From Ruminococcus sp. (GTDB lineage: Bacteria > Bacillota > Clostridia > Oscillospirales > Ruminococcaceae), in assembly GCA_017529875.1 (NCBI GenBank), contig JAFXNC010000030.1, positions 54,076 through 118,075 of the forward strand: a stretch of 64,000 bases of DNA, written 5' to 3'. Position numbers and translations under genes: made by a program. How positions within the stretch are numbered: the first letter of the stretch is position 1; each line of letters opens with the position of its first letter. Under the pieces are notes generated by a model that was given only the letters and a program-made list of their open reading frames with translations, did no database searches and had not been told where the DNA came from. Below are positions 41,156 to 50,414 of the stretch, piece after piece.

Positions 41156-42119
41156 CTGTGACATGATCTGTGATCTGCTGCCGCTGTACGTTGACGGAGC
41201 TTGCAGCAAAACCAGCGCCGCTGCGGTCGAGCAGCATTTGTCCGAGTGCGAGAGCTGCTCAGGCATCTACAACGACATGATCCGCTGCGAGAAAGAGATA
41301 GACGGCAGCATCAGAAAAGAGCGCGACGAGGTGCTCAACAGGCAGGCTAAGTATTTCAAGCGCCGCAGCGTGCTGGCTGGGAGTATCATCGGGGGCATAT
41401 TCTCGCTGCCCATACTGATCTGCCTGATCGTGAACCTGGCAACCGGCGCGGGGCTGAGCTGGTTCTTCATCGTACTGACTGCCATGTTCATACCGGCGTC
41501 CCTGACGGTGGTGCCGCTGATGCTGCCCTCCAACAAAGCCCTCTGGACGCTGGGCACATTCACGGCGAGCCTTGTAACGCTGCTGGGCGTGTGCTGCCTC
41601 TACTCCGGCGGGAGCTGGTTCTTTGTGGCGGCTTCGAGCGTGATCTTCGGGCTGACGGTGTTGTTCGCGCCCTTTGCCGTGAACGCCAAGCCCATAGCGA
41701 GCCGCATCGGTAAGCACAAGGCGCTCACTGCGATAGGTGCTATGACCGTGACCTTTATCCTCATGATGATCTGCATAGGGATACGCTCTGACAACCCGGA
41801 TTTCTTCCGGTATGCCTTTGCGTGGTCGCTGCCGCAGTTTGGTTACCTCTGGGCTATGTTCCTGCTGATACGCTACGGAAAGTGGCACGTCACCATTAAG
41901 GTGGCTGCCTGCGTGCTTGTGACTTCGCTCTATGTATTCTTCGGCGAGGCATTGGTGATACTGCTGCTGGGCAGGGGACTGTATCTGCCCAGGTTTGGCT
42001 TCGGTTCACTCAATTCCGCGCTCTATGAAGACAGCATCCGCTGGACGGTGCTTTTCCTGGGGATCATCGCATCTGCTATACTCACCGTTATCGGTGTGCG
42101 CAAGACAAACAAACATTGA
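41145..42119 (+). CDS. Membrane anti-sigma factor with zinc-finger (ZAS) domain
   Basis: Protein of 324 residues. The N-terminal zinc anti-sigma domain has CDMICDLLPLYVDG and the metal motif HLSECESC. A basic juxtamembrane helix (KYFKRRS) is followed by about eight hydrophobic helices. The ZAS domain should hold the ECF sigma until a membrane signal releases it. The 11-base overlap with the sigma gene is the usual arrangement. The long multi-helix membrane part is larger than in simple one-helix anti-sigmas and may itself sense a lipid or antimicrobial. Confidence 0.92.
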   Translation: MRFDCDMICDLLPLYVDGACSKTSAAAVEQHLSECESCSGIYNDMIRCEKEIDGSIRKERDEVLNRQAKYFKRRSVLAGSIIGGIFSLPILICLIVNLATGAGLSWFFIVLTAMFIPASLTVVPLMLPSNKALWTLGTFTASLVTLLGVCCLYSGGSWFFVAASSVIFGLTVLFAPFAVNAKPIASRIGKHKALTAIGAMTVTFILMMICIGIRSDNPDFFRYAFAWSLPQFGYLWAMFLLIRYGKWHVTIKVAACVLVTSLYVFFGEALVILLLGRGLYLPRFGFGSLNSALYEDSIRWTVLFLGIIASAILTVIGVRKTNKH

Positions 42120-42136
42120 TTTAGGGGGACAACAAC

Positions 42137-43066
42137 ATGAAGAATAAGACTATTATTTTTGCAGCGATCCTTCTTCCGCTGATCCTGCTCACCGGCTGTA
42201 TGAACATCTCAAAGACATATGACAATGCAGATAAATACACCGCCGGCAACAGGGATATAACCGACAGCATCTCCGTTCTCAATATCAACTGGAGCTGCGG
42301 CAGCGTGACTGTCGCCAGAGGCAGCGGCGACAGCATTACAGTCCGTGAGACCTGTAAGGTCAGCCTCGACTCTGAAAAGCAGGTCCACACCTGGGTTGAC
42401 GGCGACACTCTCCGCGTGCAGTTCTCCGCCTCCGGCGAGGTGCTTCGCGGCGAGGAGTGCGACAAGAAACTGGAGATACTTGTCCCCGAGGGGCAGAAGT
42501 TCTCGGGCATAAAGTGTGAGGCTTCCTCTGCTGATATACGTATCAGTGAACAGCTCTGCGACGAGCTCACGGTGGATACATCCTCGGGAGATATCATGGC
42601 AGAGGACTGTGCTACGCCTAAGATCAGCATGACCGCATCCTCAGGTGATATCAATGTCATGCAGAAGGCCGAGTGTGATCTCATCAAGTGTACCACATCC
42701 TCCGGAGAGATCGGCGTTACCGCCGAGACCGTCAAGGAGCTTCGTACAGATGCATCCTCCGGCGGCATTACCTGCAATATCGCCTCAGCTGACAGCGTTT
42801 ACGCTGACACTTCAAGCGGCGAGATAAAGCTCACCTTCGGCGCCGTACCCGCTTCAACAAAGATCACCGCCTCCTCCGGTGATGTGAAGGTCAGCCTCCC
42901 GAAGGATTCCGATTTCAAGGCCGAGATCAGCACTTCCTCAGGCGACTTCAACTACACCGGCATCTCCCTCTCCAAGAGCGGAGAGAGCTATTCCTGCGGC
43001 TCCGGGACCAACAGCATCTCTGTTGAGACCTCCTCCGGAGATATAACATTTAACGCCGGTAACTGA
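42137..43066 (+). CDS. DUF4097 beta-helix lipoprotein
   Basis: Secreted lipoprotein of 309 residues. Signal peptide MKNKTIIFAAILLPLILLTG with lipobox LTGC. After a short N-terminal strand domain the body is a right-handed beta-helix built on the recurring motif SSGDI or SSGEI (VDTSSGDIM, TASSGDINV, TTSSGEIGV, DTSSGEIKL, STSSGDFNY), the DUF4097 hallmark. Members commonly sit in ECF-sigma operons and are thought to help envelope stress responses; the molecular role is unknown. Third gene of the ECF operon, followed by a terminator. Confidence 0.9.
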   Translation: MKNKTIIFAAILLPLILLTGCMNISKTYDNADKYTAGNRDITDSISVLNINWSCGSVTVARGSGDSITVRETCKVSLDSEKQVHTWVDGDTLRVQFSASGEVLRGEECDKKLEILVPEGQKFSGIKCEASSADIRISEQLCDELTVDTSSGDIMAEDCATPKISMTASSGDINVMQKAECDLIKCTTSSGEIGVTAETVKELRTDASSGGITCNIASADSVYADTSSGEIKLTFGAVPASTKITASSGDVKVSLPKDSDFKAEISTSSGDFNYTGISLSKSGESYSCGSGTNSISVETSSGDITFNAGN

Positions 43067-43068
43067 GA

Positions 43069-43106
43069 AAAAAGCCAGTATATCCACCGCGATGGATATA
43101 CTGGTT
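43069..43106. terminator. Bidirectional terminator after the ECF operon
   Basis: CCAGTATATCCA, GCG-containing loop, TGGATATACTGG, TTTTTG; shared with the convergent CotH gene. Confidence 0.85.
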
Positions 43107-43110
43107 TTTG

Positions 43111-44652
43111 TTACTTTATGAGCCACTGCTTGTCCAGCCACTTGATCCTGCCGTTTACGAAATTCACTATGTTCTTGGCCTGGTCTATCTTCCAGGCGTC
43201 GTCGCCCAGGTCGTTTTTGAGCTTGGAGCAGTCTTTCAGAACCTGCATAGTAGTATCTTTGAGTGCGCCGCTTTCGGAGAGCCTTGACCACTTCTCCTTG
43301 ACGATGCTCTGGAACCAGTCGGCCTTCATTGCCGTGATGTACCAGGGGTTTGATCTGTCGATACCGTCGTGCTGGGGCTTCTGGAAGGTGGATGCGTAAT
43401 ATCCGCCGTTTGCAGAACCCTCATAAGCCCAGTTGAAATCCCAGGGAGCCAGGAAAGTGAGTTTTTTATACTTGCTGTCCTCGGTGAAGTCCACGGCGAT
43501 ATAAAAGCTCCCGGCGCCAACGTCGTTGTTGTGGACAAGCTCTTCGAGTATCACCATGTTAGCCAGTGAATCGAGATCAAATACAGCCTCAACGGCTTCG
43601 CGTGCTGTCGAATAGGTGTCCTTGGCCGGGACAACGCTGTAAGCTGAGTTGAACATATAGGGCGTATCGTAGAGGACGGCATGGTAGAGTATCTCAAAGG
43701 CGCCGCTGATATACCGCTCGATGAAATCAAGCTGTCCCTTGGTGAAAATATCACTGCGGACGCTGTATGCATGAGTTTCAAGAGTGCGGGCTTCACCGGA
43801 GATATCGCTGAATGCGGCGTTCTCGTGGTCGTACTCAAAGTAGGGGTGATCGTCGCCGGGGTAGTTGTCCATTTCTACAAGATAGCCGGTCTCAAAGGCA
43901 GTATCGTCGGACTTGGGCTCGTTTACGTCGATGCGGTCGTCAGCGGCCTGGTTCTGTTCGCAGAGCAGGTACATACCCCGGGGCTTGCCGTTGATGTAAA
44001 GGTTCACATAGGTGCAGTCGCTGGAGTAATACTTGCCCTCGAATATGGTCTTTGCCAGGCTGAATGCGGTGAAATCCGGTGCCAGGTTCCAGTAGGAGCG
44101 CAGCAGCATCCAGCTTTTGTACTCCTTGCCGCCGTGGAGGCCCAGCATATTATGCTTTTGCTCGAACTTTATCCGGTAGGGCTTTTCGTCGCCCTGTTCT
44201 GCGGTGGAGTTGCCCCTTACCTTGACGCCGCCGTTGGCGGAGAGCACATAGCTTTCATCGCAGTTGAACGCGTCGATGACGCTGGGGACGTACTGATCCT
44301 TGGAGAGTATCTTTTTTTCGTCCTCGGTGGTGATGTTTATGCAGGGGAGGTCTTTTTCTCCGGCGATATCTTTGAGCGTTTTGCTGATCTTATCAGCGCT
44401 GCCGTCGTACTGGCTGCGGACATTGTCGAAGCTTATCTGTGCAGCCTCCGGCAGTTCAAGGGGCGTGGGGTCGGCATTGAATACCGGCTTTTCTTCGGTC
44501 TTGCTCTCAGGCGTGCTTTCGGCTGTTTCGGAGGTCACTGCGGCAGTCGTTTCGGCGGGCTGCTGATTGCTGCTGACTTCCTCGGAGCCGCAGCTTCCGA
44601 GTGCCGCCGCCGCGATACAGACCGACAGCAGCAGGGACAGTGCTTATTTCAT
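43111..44652 (-). pseudogene. CotH-domain lipoprotein gene with TAA at codon 3
   Basis: The natural start is the ATG at 44652: GGAAGGAGCG lies just upstream and a TTGACA-17-TATAAT promoter precedes it. The first codons are ATG AAA TAA, then the frame reads ALSLLLSVCIAAAALGSC, a lipoprotein signal peptide with lipobox. The rest is a complete CotH kinase-like protein: RGNSTAEQGDEKPYRIKFEQ, LYINGKPRGMYLLCEQNQAA (core NGKPRGMYLL) and the acidic motif FLAPWDFNWAYEG, from which the metal-binding Asp and Asn are conserved. There is no alternative ribosome site before a useful Met, so the gene is silent unless the stop is read through or is an error. Closest paralogue is at 15.3 kb. Confidence 0.75.
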
Positions 44653-44696
44653 GTGATTCGCTCCTTCCTGAAAAAGGAAATTATACTGTTTTGGTT

Positions 44697-44725
44697 ATTA
44701 TAGCATACTGCCGCAGCGGTGTCAA
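44697..44725 (-). promoter_or_regulatory. Promoter of the broken CotH gene
   Basis: Minus strand TTGACA (44720-44725), 17 bases, TATAAT (44697-44702). The intact promoter and ribosome site argue that inactivation is recent. Confidence 0.8.
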
Positions 44726-44812
44726 GACAGTGATTTTATGTTCTATATACCGGGGAGCATATTATTATATGAAACCGCGTTTTCTAATACAATAATGCCC
44801 TGATAAAGAAAG

Positions 44813-44846
44813 GCCGCACCGCGGAGATCTCCTGCGGTGCGGTCAC
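44813..44846 (-). terminator. Terminator of the HD-domain gene
   Basis: Minus strand GACCGCACCGCA, loop, TGCGGTGCGGCC, then TTTCTTT. Confidence 0.8.
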
Positions 44847-44847
44847 T

Positions 44848-45441
44848 TTAAAGCGCTTCGATTTCGGCGTTTACCGTATCTTCTGTGGCTGCCATTGCTC
44901 TTAGAGTAAGATCAAGCAGCTTGTCAAGCTCCCAGCCCAGCTGTTGTGCGCCGCGTTCGATCACCTCTCGCGAGCATCCTGCTGCAAAGCCCTTGCTCTT
45001 GTATTTCTTTTTCAGCGATTTGAGCTCCATGTCTTTGGTGCTTTTTGAGGGGCGCATCAGCGCGGCTGCACCGATAAGGCCGGTGAGCTCGTCGGCGGCA
45101 AACAGCACCTTTTCCATCTCATGCACCGGTTCAACGTCTATGGTCGCGCCGCAGCCTACGGTTATGCCGTAGCCGTGGGAGCATACCGCGTGTATCAGAT
45201 CTTCGCCGACACCGCCCTCACGGAGCAGCTCCGGGGCTTTGAGACAATGCTCCTCGGGATAAAGCTCAAAATCAATATCATGGAGCAGTCCCGCGATGCC
45301 CCAGTATTCGGCGTCACCGCCGTAACCGAGTTCATTGGCATACCACTTCATCACCGCCTCCACGGTAAGTGCGTGGCGCAGGTGAAAAGGATCCTTGTTG
45401 TATTTTTTCAAAAGCTCAAAGGCTTCGCTTCGTGTTATCAT
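44848..45441 (-). CDS. HD-domain phosphohydrolase-like protein
   Basis: Cytosolic protein of 197 residues. RHALTVEAVMKWYANELGY and GIAGLLHDIDFELYPE supply the first His and the HD pair; HAVCSHGYGI gives the third His. The HD superfamily hydrolyses nucleotides or phosphate esters, often with divalent metals. The substrate cannot be named. The start at 45441 is preceded by AGGAGGA, and the promoter TTGACA-17-TATAAT lies at 45471-45499. Confidence 0.83.
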   Translation of the reverse strand: MITRSEAFELLKKYNKDPFHLRHALTVEAVMKWYANELGYGGDAEYWGIAGLLHDIDFELYPEEHCLKAPELLREGGVGEDLIHAVCSHGYGITVGCGATIDVEPVHEMEKVLFAADELTGLIGAAALMRPSKSTKDMELKSLKKKYKSKGFAAGCSREVIERGAQQLGWELDKLLDLTLRAMAATEDTVNAEIEAL

Positions 45442-45470
45442 AACAGTCCTCCTGATATAAGTATATTATG

Positions 45471-45499
45471 ATTATACCGCTTTCGGAGGGATTTGTCAA
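45471..45499 (-). promoter_or_regulatory. Promoter of the HD-domain gene
   Basis: Minus strand TTGACA (45494-45499), 17 bases, TATAAT (45471-45476). Confidence 0.85.
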
Positions 45500-45527
45500 T
45501 ATCTTGCCGGTGCTTGTTGTTTGCGCT

Positions 45528-46121
45528 TTATTTGTTAGTTATTTCCTGATACAGCATCCCACATTCTGTGCAGTACCATACCAGTCTGCCGGAACGGAAT
45601 ACCGGCAGATAGATTTGCACAGGCCATTCGGGGTACTGCTTGAACATCATGAGCGAGCTGTCACTCTGATAAGCCACAAATGTGATATGATGCTCCTTGG
45701 TCATTGAATGATCGGCAGTAATATAAAGCTCTCCGCCGATATCCTCGATGCTGAGCTTTTCGCTTTCCTCTGCCTTGCGCGGTTCAAGGGCGGTCAGCTT
45801 GGTGCCGCAGCAGGTCACAGATGCCTCAGAGGTCGCGGTTACGATGTTGCCGCAGTCCTTGCAGACGTAGAATCTAAGTTTTTTCATGTTACCCACCTCG
45901 CTTTCGTTTTTGTCTATCTCTCCTGTCAGCAGCACCTGGATATCCGTTCCGAAGACCTCCGCCAGTACCGACAGCAGAGACACATCGGGACAGCCGTTGC
46001 CGGTCTCCCATTTTGATACTGCCTTTGCGCTGACGTTTATCCTCTCGGCAAGCTCCCTTTGAGTAAGCCCCAGCGCAGTCCTGAAATGCTTTATCACAGC
46101 TCCTGTTTTTACCTGATCCAT
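45528..46121 (-). CDS. HTH regulator with desulfoferrodoxin-like C-terminal domain
   Basis: Protein of 197 residues. Residues 1-65 are a Cro/C1-type helix-turn-helix (FRTALGLTQRELAERINVSA, then KAVSKWETGNGCPD). After a linker comes a metal domain (about 80-195) opening FYVCKDCGNIV and CCGTKL, with HHITFVAYQSD and a late YCTECGMLY, which resembles a desulfoferrodoxin fold. Iron- or zinc-dependent redox sensing is a reasonable guess. The start at 46121 has GAGGTGAT upstream; earlier in-frame Met codons lack one. No target is evident. Confidence 0.82.
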   Translation of the reverse strand: MDQVKTGAVIKHFRTALGLTQRELAERINVSAKAVSKWETGNGCPDVSLLSVLAEVFGTDIQVLLTGEIDKNESEVGNMKKLRFYVCKDCGNIVTATSEASVTCCGTKLTALEPRKAEESEKLSIEDIGGELYITADHSMTKEHHITFVAYQSDSSLMMFKQYPEWPVQIYLPVFRSGRLVWYCTECGMLYQEITNK

Positions 46122-46181
46122 ATTATCACCTCTGCTGTCATTATAGCATATCCCCCAAGCCTCGTCAATCCACGCTCCGTA

Positions 46182-47146
46182 GACATGATTGATACATCGT
46201 CCGCCGGGACGACGGTAGCTGCTGTGAGTGGTGTTCTCACCTTGCCGGCAGGTACCGCTATCCCGATGAGGTGCCGAAGGATGTTTACCGCCGGCACGAC
46301 AACTGCGGCTGCATTGTGGAGCATCAGAGCGGCGGTATGCGGAAAAACGTCCACACGAAGCGCTCCGGCACCGACGAGCAGTAGCGTGAAGCACTCCGCG
46401 AGCTGGACGAGCGCAAGCAGCAGCGTGAGAAGATCAGGCAGGCCGCTGAGAACGCCAAAAAGCCGAGAGTGCTTTCCAAAGCAGAGGGCAGCAGGATCGA
46501 GGCTGAGGTGCTGGCGAAGCGCAGGGAGAGGTTGACAGGCGAGGCTGAAAGTGGTATAATAAAAGCAATAACAATCAAGGATATCCAAAACAGCGATACA
46601 GGCGAGGTTATATCTGATGAGTGCAAAAAAACTATATTTAATACTCTTAAAGCTCAGGGGGCAGCATATATCTATGACGAAGTGAAAGTCGTAAAAATTC
46701 CTCGTGATAAAGAAGGGCGTATGGAATTGTTGAGAACTAACGCTATATCAAGTCCAGGCTATCCAAAAGTCATACTTGAAATCAATGAGGAAGCTTTTGG
46801 TGGGAAAACGAAAGCCTATATGGATAAACTGATTAAATTGCAGAAATATAGTACTGCAAATTCTCTTGAAGAAGCAGTAATTCACGAATGCGCTCACGCA
46901 AAAGTGATTAACGGGAAATTTTATTCTCAATACAAAGCTATTGACGAAGAACTAAGTGGTCCATTTTTCACTCAGCCTATCAAAGGCAGGGCTGATAAGA
47001 AATCACTTAAGGACTTAGCGGGAGAAATCTCTGAATACGCTCAAAAGGATGGGCTTGAATGTATTGCTGAAAGTCATGTAAAACTTAGCAGAAAAGAGTA
47101 TATTCCCGAAGAATTAAAGATATTACACGACCAATACATAGAGTGA
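46182..47146 (+). pseudogene. Phage MuF-type head protein remnant with metallopeptidase-like C-terminal domain
   Basis: The frame opens mid-gene with a MuF (SPP1 gp7-like) C-terminus: CCEWCSHLAGRYRYPDEVPKD and VYRRHDNCGC, which matches the HDNCxC end of phage minor head proteins. A TAG interrupts it at about 46384-46386 (DEQ, stop, REALREL). A coiled, charged linker follows, then about 195 residues of AT-rich sequence with EEAVIHECAHAKVING and ECIAESHVKL. HECAH fits the zinc HExxH motif and ECIAE offers a third ligand. MuF proteins with C-terminal effector domains are known as polymorphic phage toxins. The N-terminal portion is missing, so this is a scar; the effector half could still be read from the GTG near 46469, though no ribosome site is clear. 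Confidence 0.7.
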
Positions 47147-47156
47147 GGTGTTTATT

Positions 47157-47354
47157 ATGAGAATAGATTATCCTCTGTGCATAGACTGTATTTACTTTGA
47201 CATGGAAAACGAATACAATGGTAAGCCTGTGTGCAAGGCTTATCCTTTAGGTATTCCTGATGATATTATCATTGAAAAATCAAAACCTCACACAGATAAA
47301 AAAATACCATGTTCTAACGGCTACAATTTTGAACCCAATAAACCGTCTGAATAA
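47157..47354 (+). CDS. Small Cys-rich phage-type protein
   Basis: Protein of 65 residues. It reads MRIDYPLCIDCIYFDM, then CKAYPLGIPDDI and a C-terminal PCSNGYNFEPN, so four Cys can bind zinc. From memory such proteins (C-x2-C, C-x-AFPxGIPxxI, DNGIxFxP) accompany phage head proteins with effector domains and may be their antitoxins or chaperones. It begins 11 bases after the MuF remnant with GAGGTG before the ATG at 47157. The pair is AT-rich and stands out from its neighbours. Confidence 0.7.
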   Translation: MRIDYPLCIDCIYFDMENEYNGKPVCKAYPLGIPDDIIIEKSKPHTDKKIPCSNGYNFEPNKPSE

Positions 47355-47389
47355 TCAGGCGGTTTTCTTATGCCCGAAAGGATGATGCT

Positions 47390-47533
47390 ATGCTGACCTC
47401 AATACTTATCGGCTGGATATTATATCAGCTTTCGGCGCCGGTCTGGTGCTGGGTGCTGTTTGTTATAATTGCGGCGTTTAAGACACTTGGCTTTGGCATG
47501 AAAGTCGCAGAGATATGCTCCAAGAAAAACTAA
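47390..47533 (+). CDS. Short membrane protein, 47 residues
   Basis: ATG at 47390 with GAAAGGATG upstream, stop at 47531-47533. The peptide is MLTSILIGWILYQLSAPVWC, then WVLFVIIAAFKTLGFGMKVA and a basic end (KKN). Two hydrophobic stretches suggest a membrane hairpin. It sits between phage fragments and may be part of the same scar; I do not recognise it. Confidence 0.45.
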   Translation: MLTSILIGWILYQLSAPVWCWVLFVIIAAFKTLGFGMKVAEICSKKN

Positions 47534-47623
47534 TATAATGCACAAAAGCGCTATGCAGCAATGCAAGGCGCTTTATTTATGCCCAAAAAGGGCACCATAA
47601 ACTGAACACAGGGAGGGGAACGC

Positions 47624-47760
47624 ATGACCGATAAACGAATCGGCCGTCAGCTTCCCACTCGCTCTGTGGTAATTCCATACTCTGTGTCTTTGGGCGCAGA
47701 GGCGGTCTCGGTCTACGAACGGAGCGGACGTTCGGCGATGGAATGGCAGCAGCAGTCCGC
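47624..47760 (+). pseudogene. N-terminal fragment of a phage terminase large subunit
   Basis: After GGGAGGGGAACGC comes ATG and IGRQLPTRSVVIPYSVSLG, EAVSVYERSGRSAMEWQQ. This is the typical opening of a phage TerL (IGRQTPT-S-VLPY, EA-lY--tGR-A-eWQ). Similarity stops near 47755; the frame runs on to 47899 in unrelated sequence that reaches the tRNA terminator. Only about 44 codons survive. Confidence 0.7.
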
Positions 47761-47842
47761 GGGCATTTCGTGTCAGATAAATATGACGTGTGGCAAGGTT
47801 TTGTTGAAATACAGATATTTTATCAAGTATAGAGATAAAAGA

Positions 47843-47881
47843 AAACCGCGTAAATGCGTGATTTGCGCATTTACGCGGTTT
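47843..47881 (-). terminator. Terminator of tRNA-Gly
   Basis: AAACCGCGTAAATGCG and CGCATTTACGCGGTTT form perfect 16-base arms around a 7-base loop; on the minus strand a TTTTCTTTT tract follows. Confidence 0.9.
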
Positions 47882-47887
47882 GCGGTT

Positions 47888-47962
47888 TGGAGCAGATAAC
47901 GGGAGTCGAACCCGCATCCTCAGTTTGGGAAACTGAAATAATGACCGCTATACTATATCTGC
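47888..47962 (-). tRNA. tRNA-Gly(CCC)
   Basis: The acceptor stem GCAGATA pairs with TATCTGC, with T as discriminator base and CCA encoded. The anticodon loop TTCCCAA carries CCC in a CAGT/ACTG-type stem. The T-arm has GGGTTCGACTCCC. Promoter TTGACA-17-TATAAT lies at 47992-48020. Its 3' end faces the phage scar, as expected for an integration site. Confidence 0.93.
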
Positions 47963-47991
47963 ATATATGGCTCTCTTTGATCGCCTTGTAT

Positions 47992-48020
47992 ATTATAGCA
48001 CAGTATATAGCATTTGTCAA
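47992..48020 (-). promoter_or_regulatory. Promoter of tRNA-Gly
   Basis: Minus strand TTGACA (48015-48020), 17 bases, TATAAT (47992-47997). Confidence 0.85.
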
Positions 48021-48050
48021 GCGGTTTTTGAGTCATAGGCTGTCGTTTTA

Positions 48051-50144
<2,094 letters not shown>

Positions 50145-50188
50145 ACGAACACCTCCGTCCTGAAAACAAATTCTGAACTGTTAATAGT

Positions 50189-50217
50189 ATTATAACACTT
50201 TTATATATAAAATTCAA
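50189..50217 (-). promoter_or_regulatory. Promoter of the debranching enzyme gene
   Basis: Minus strand TTGAAT (50212-50217), 17 bases, TATAAT (50189-50194). Confidence 0.8.
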
Positions 50218-50362
50218 GGGTTATGCAAAAAAATACCATTTTGTTTTTCGCATGGATAATAATGGATCCTGCTCAGGCTGCCTACTCGCTTCAAAGCAGT
50301 ATGGGATAATCCCGAAGGCGATAATATCGACGGCGTCATAAGCGGCATCACCTACGTATGAT
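50218..50362. other. Spacer with possible C-terminal gene remnant
   Basis: On the plus strand a short frame ends FKAVWDNPEGDNIDGVISG, ITYV and stop near 50358. It reads like the tail of a protein but has no start or ribosome site. It may be a truncated gene; I would not name it. Confidence 0.3.
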
Positions 50363-50403
50363 AAAAACAAAGCCCTGCGCGATCACACTGCCGCAGGGCT
50401 TTT
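50363..50403. terminator. Terminator of the signalling operon
   Basis: AAAGCCCTGCG, 12-base loop, CGCAGGGCTTT. On the minus strand it is followed by GTTTTTAT. Confidence 0.85.
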
Positions 50404-50414
50404 GTCTGTTGCTT

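Noticed and set aside
42137..43066. CRISPR-like repeats in the SSGDI region
   Set aside because: The periodic sequence is coding for a beta-helix lipoprotein, with diverged units and no spacers. No CRISPR array or cas gene is seen in the window.
10863..46386. TAA or TAG reassigned to sense
   Set aside because: TAA and TAG terminate many intact genes here (for example adhE and ktrB use ordinary stops at terminator-adjacent ends), so the isolated internal stops are not a code change.
47573..47917. Minus-strand 114-codon frame across the terminase fragment and tRNA-Gly
   Set aside because: It overlaps the tRNA and its terminator and has no ribosome site.
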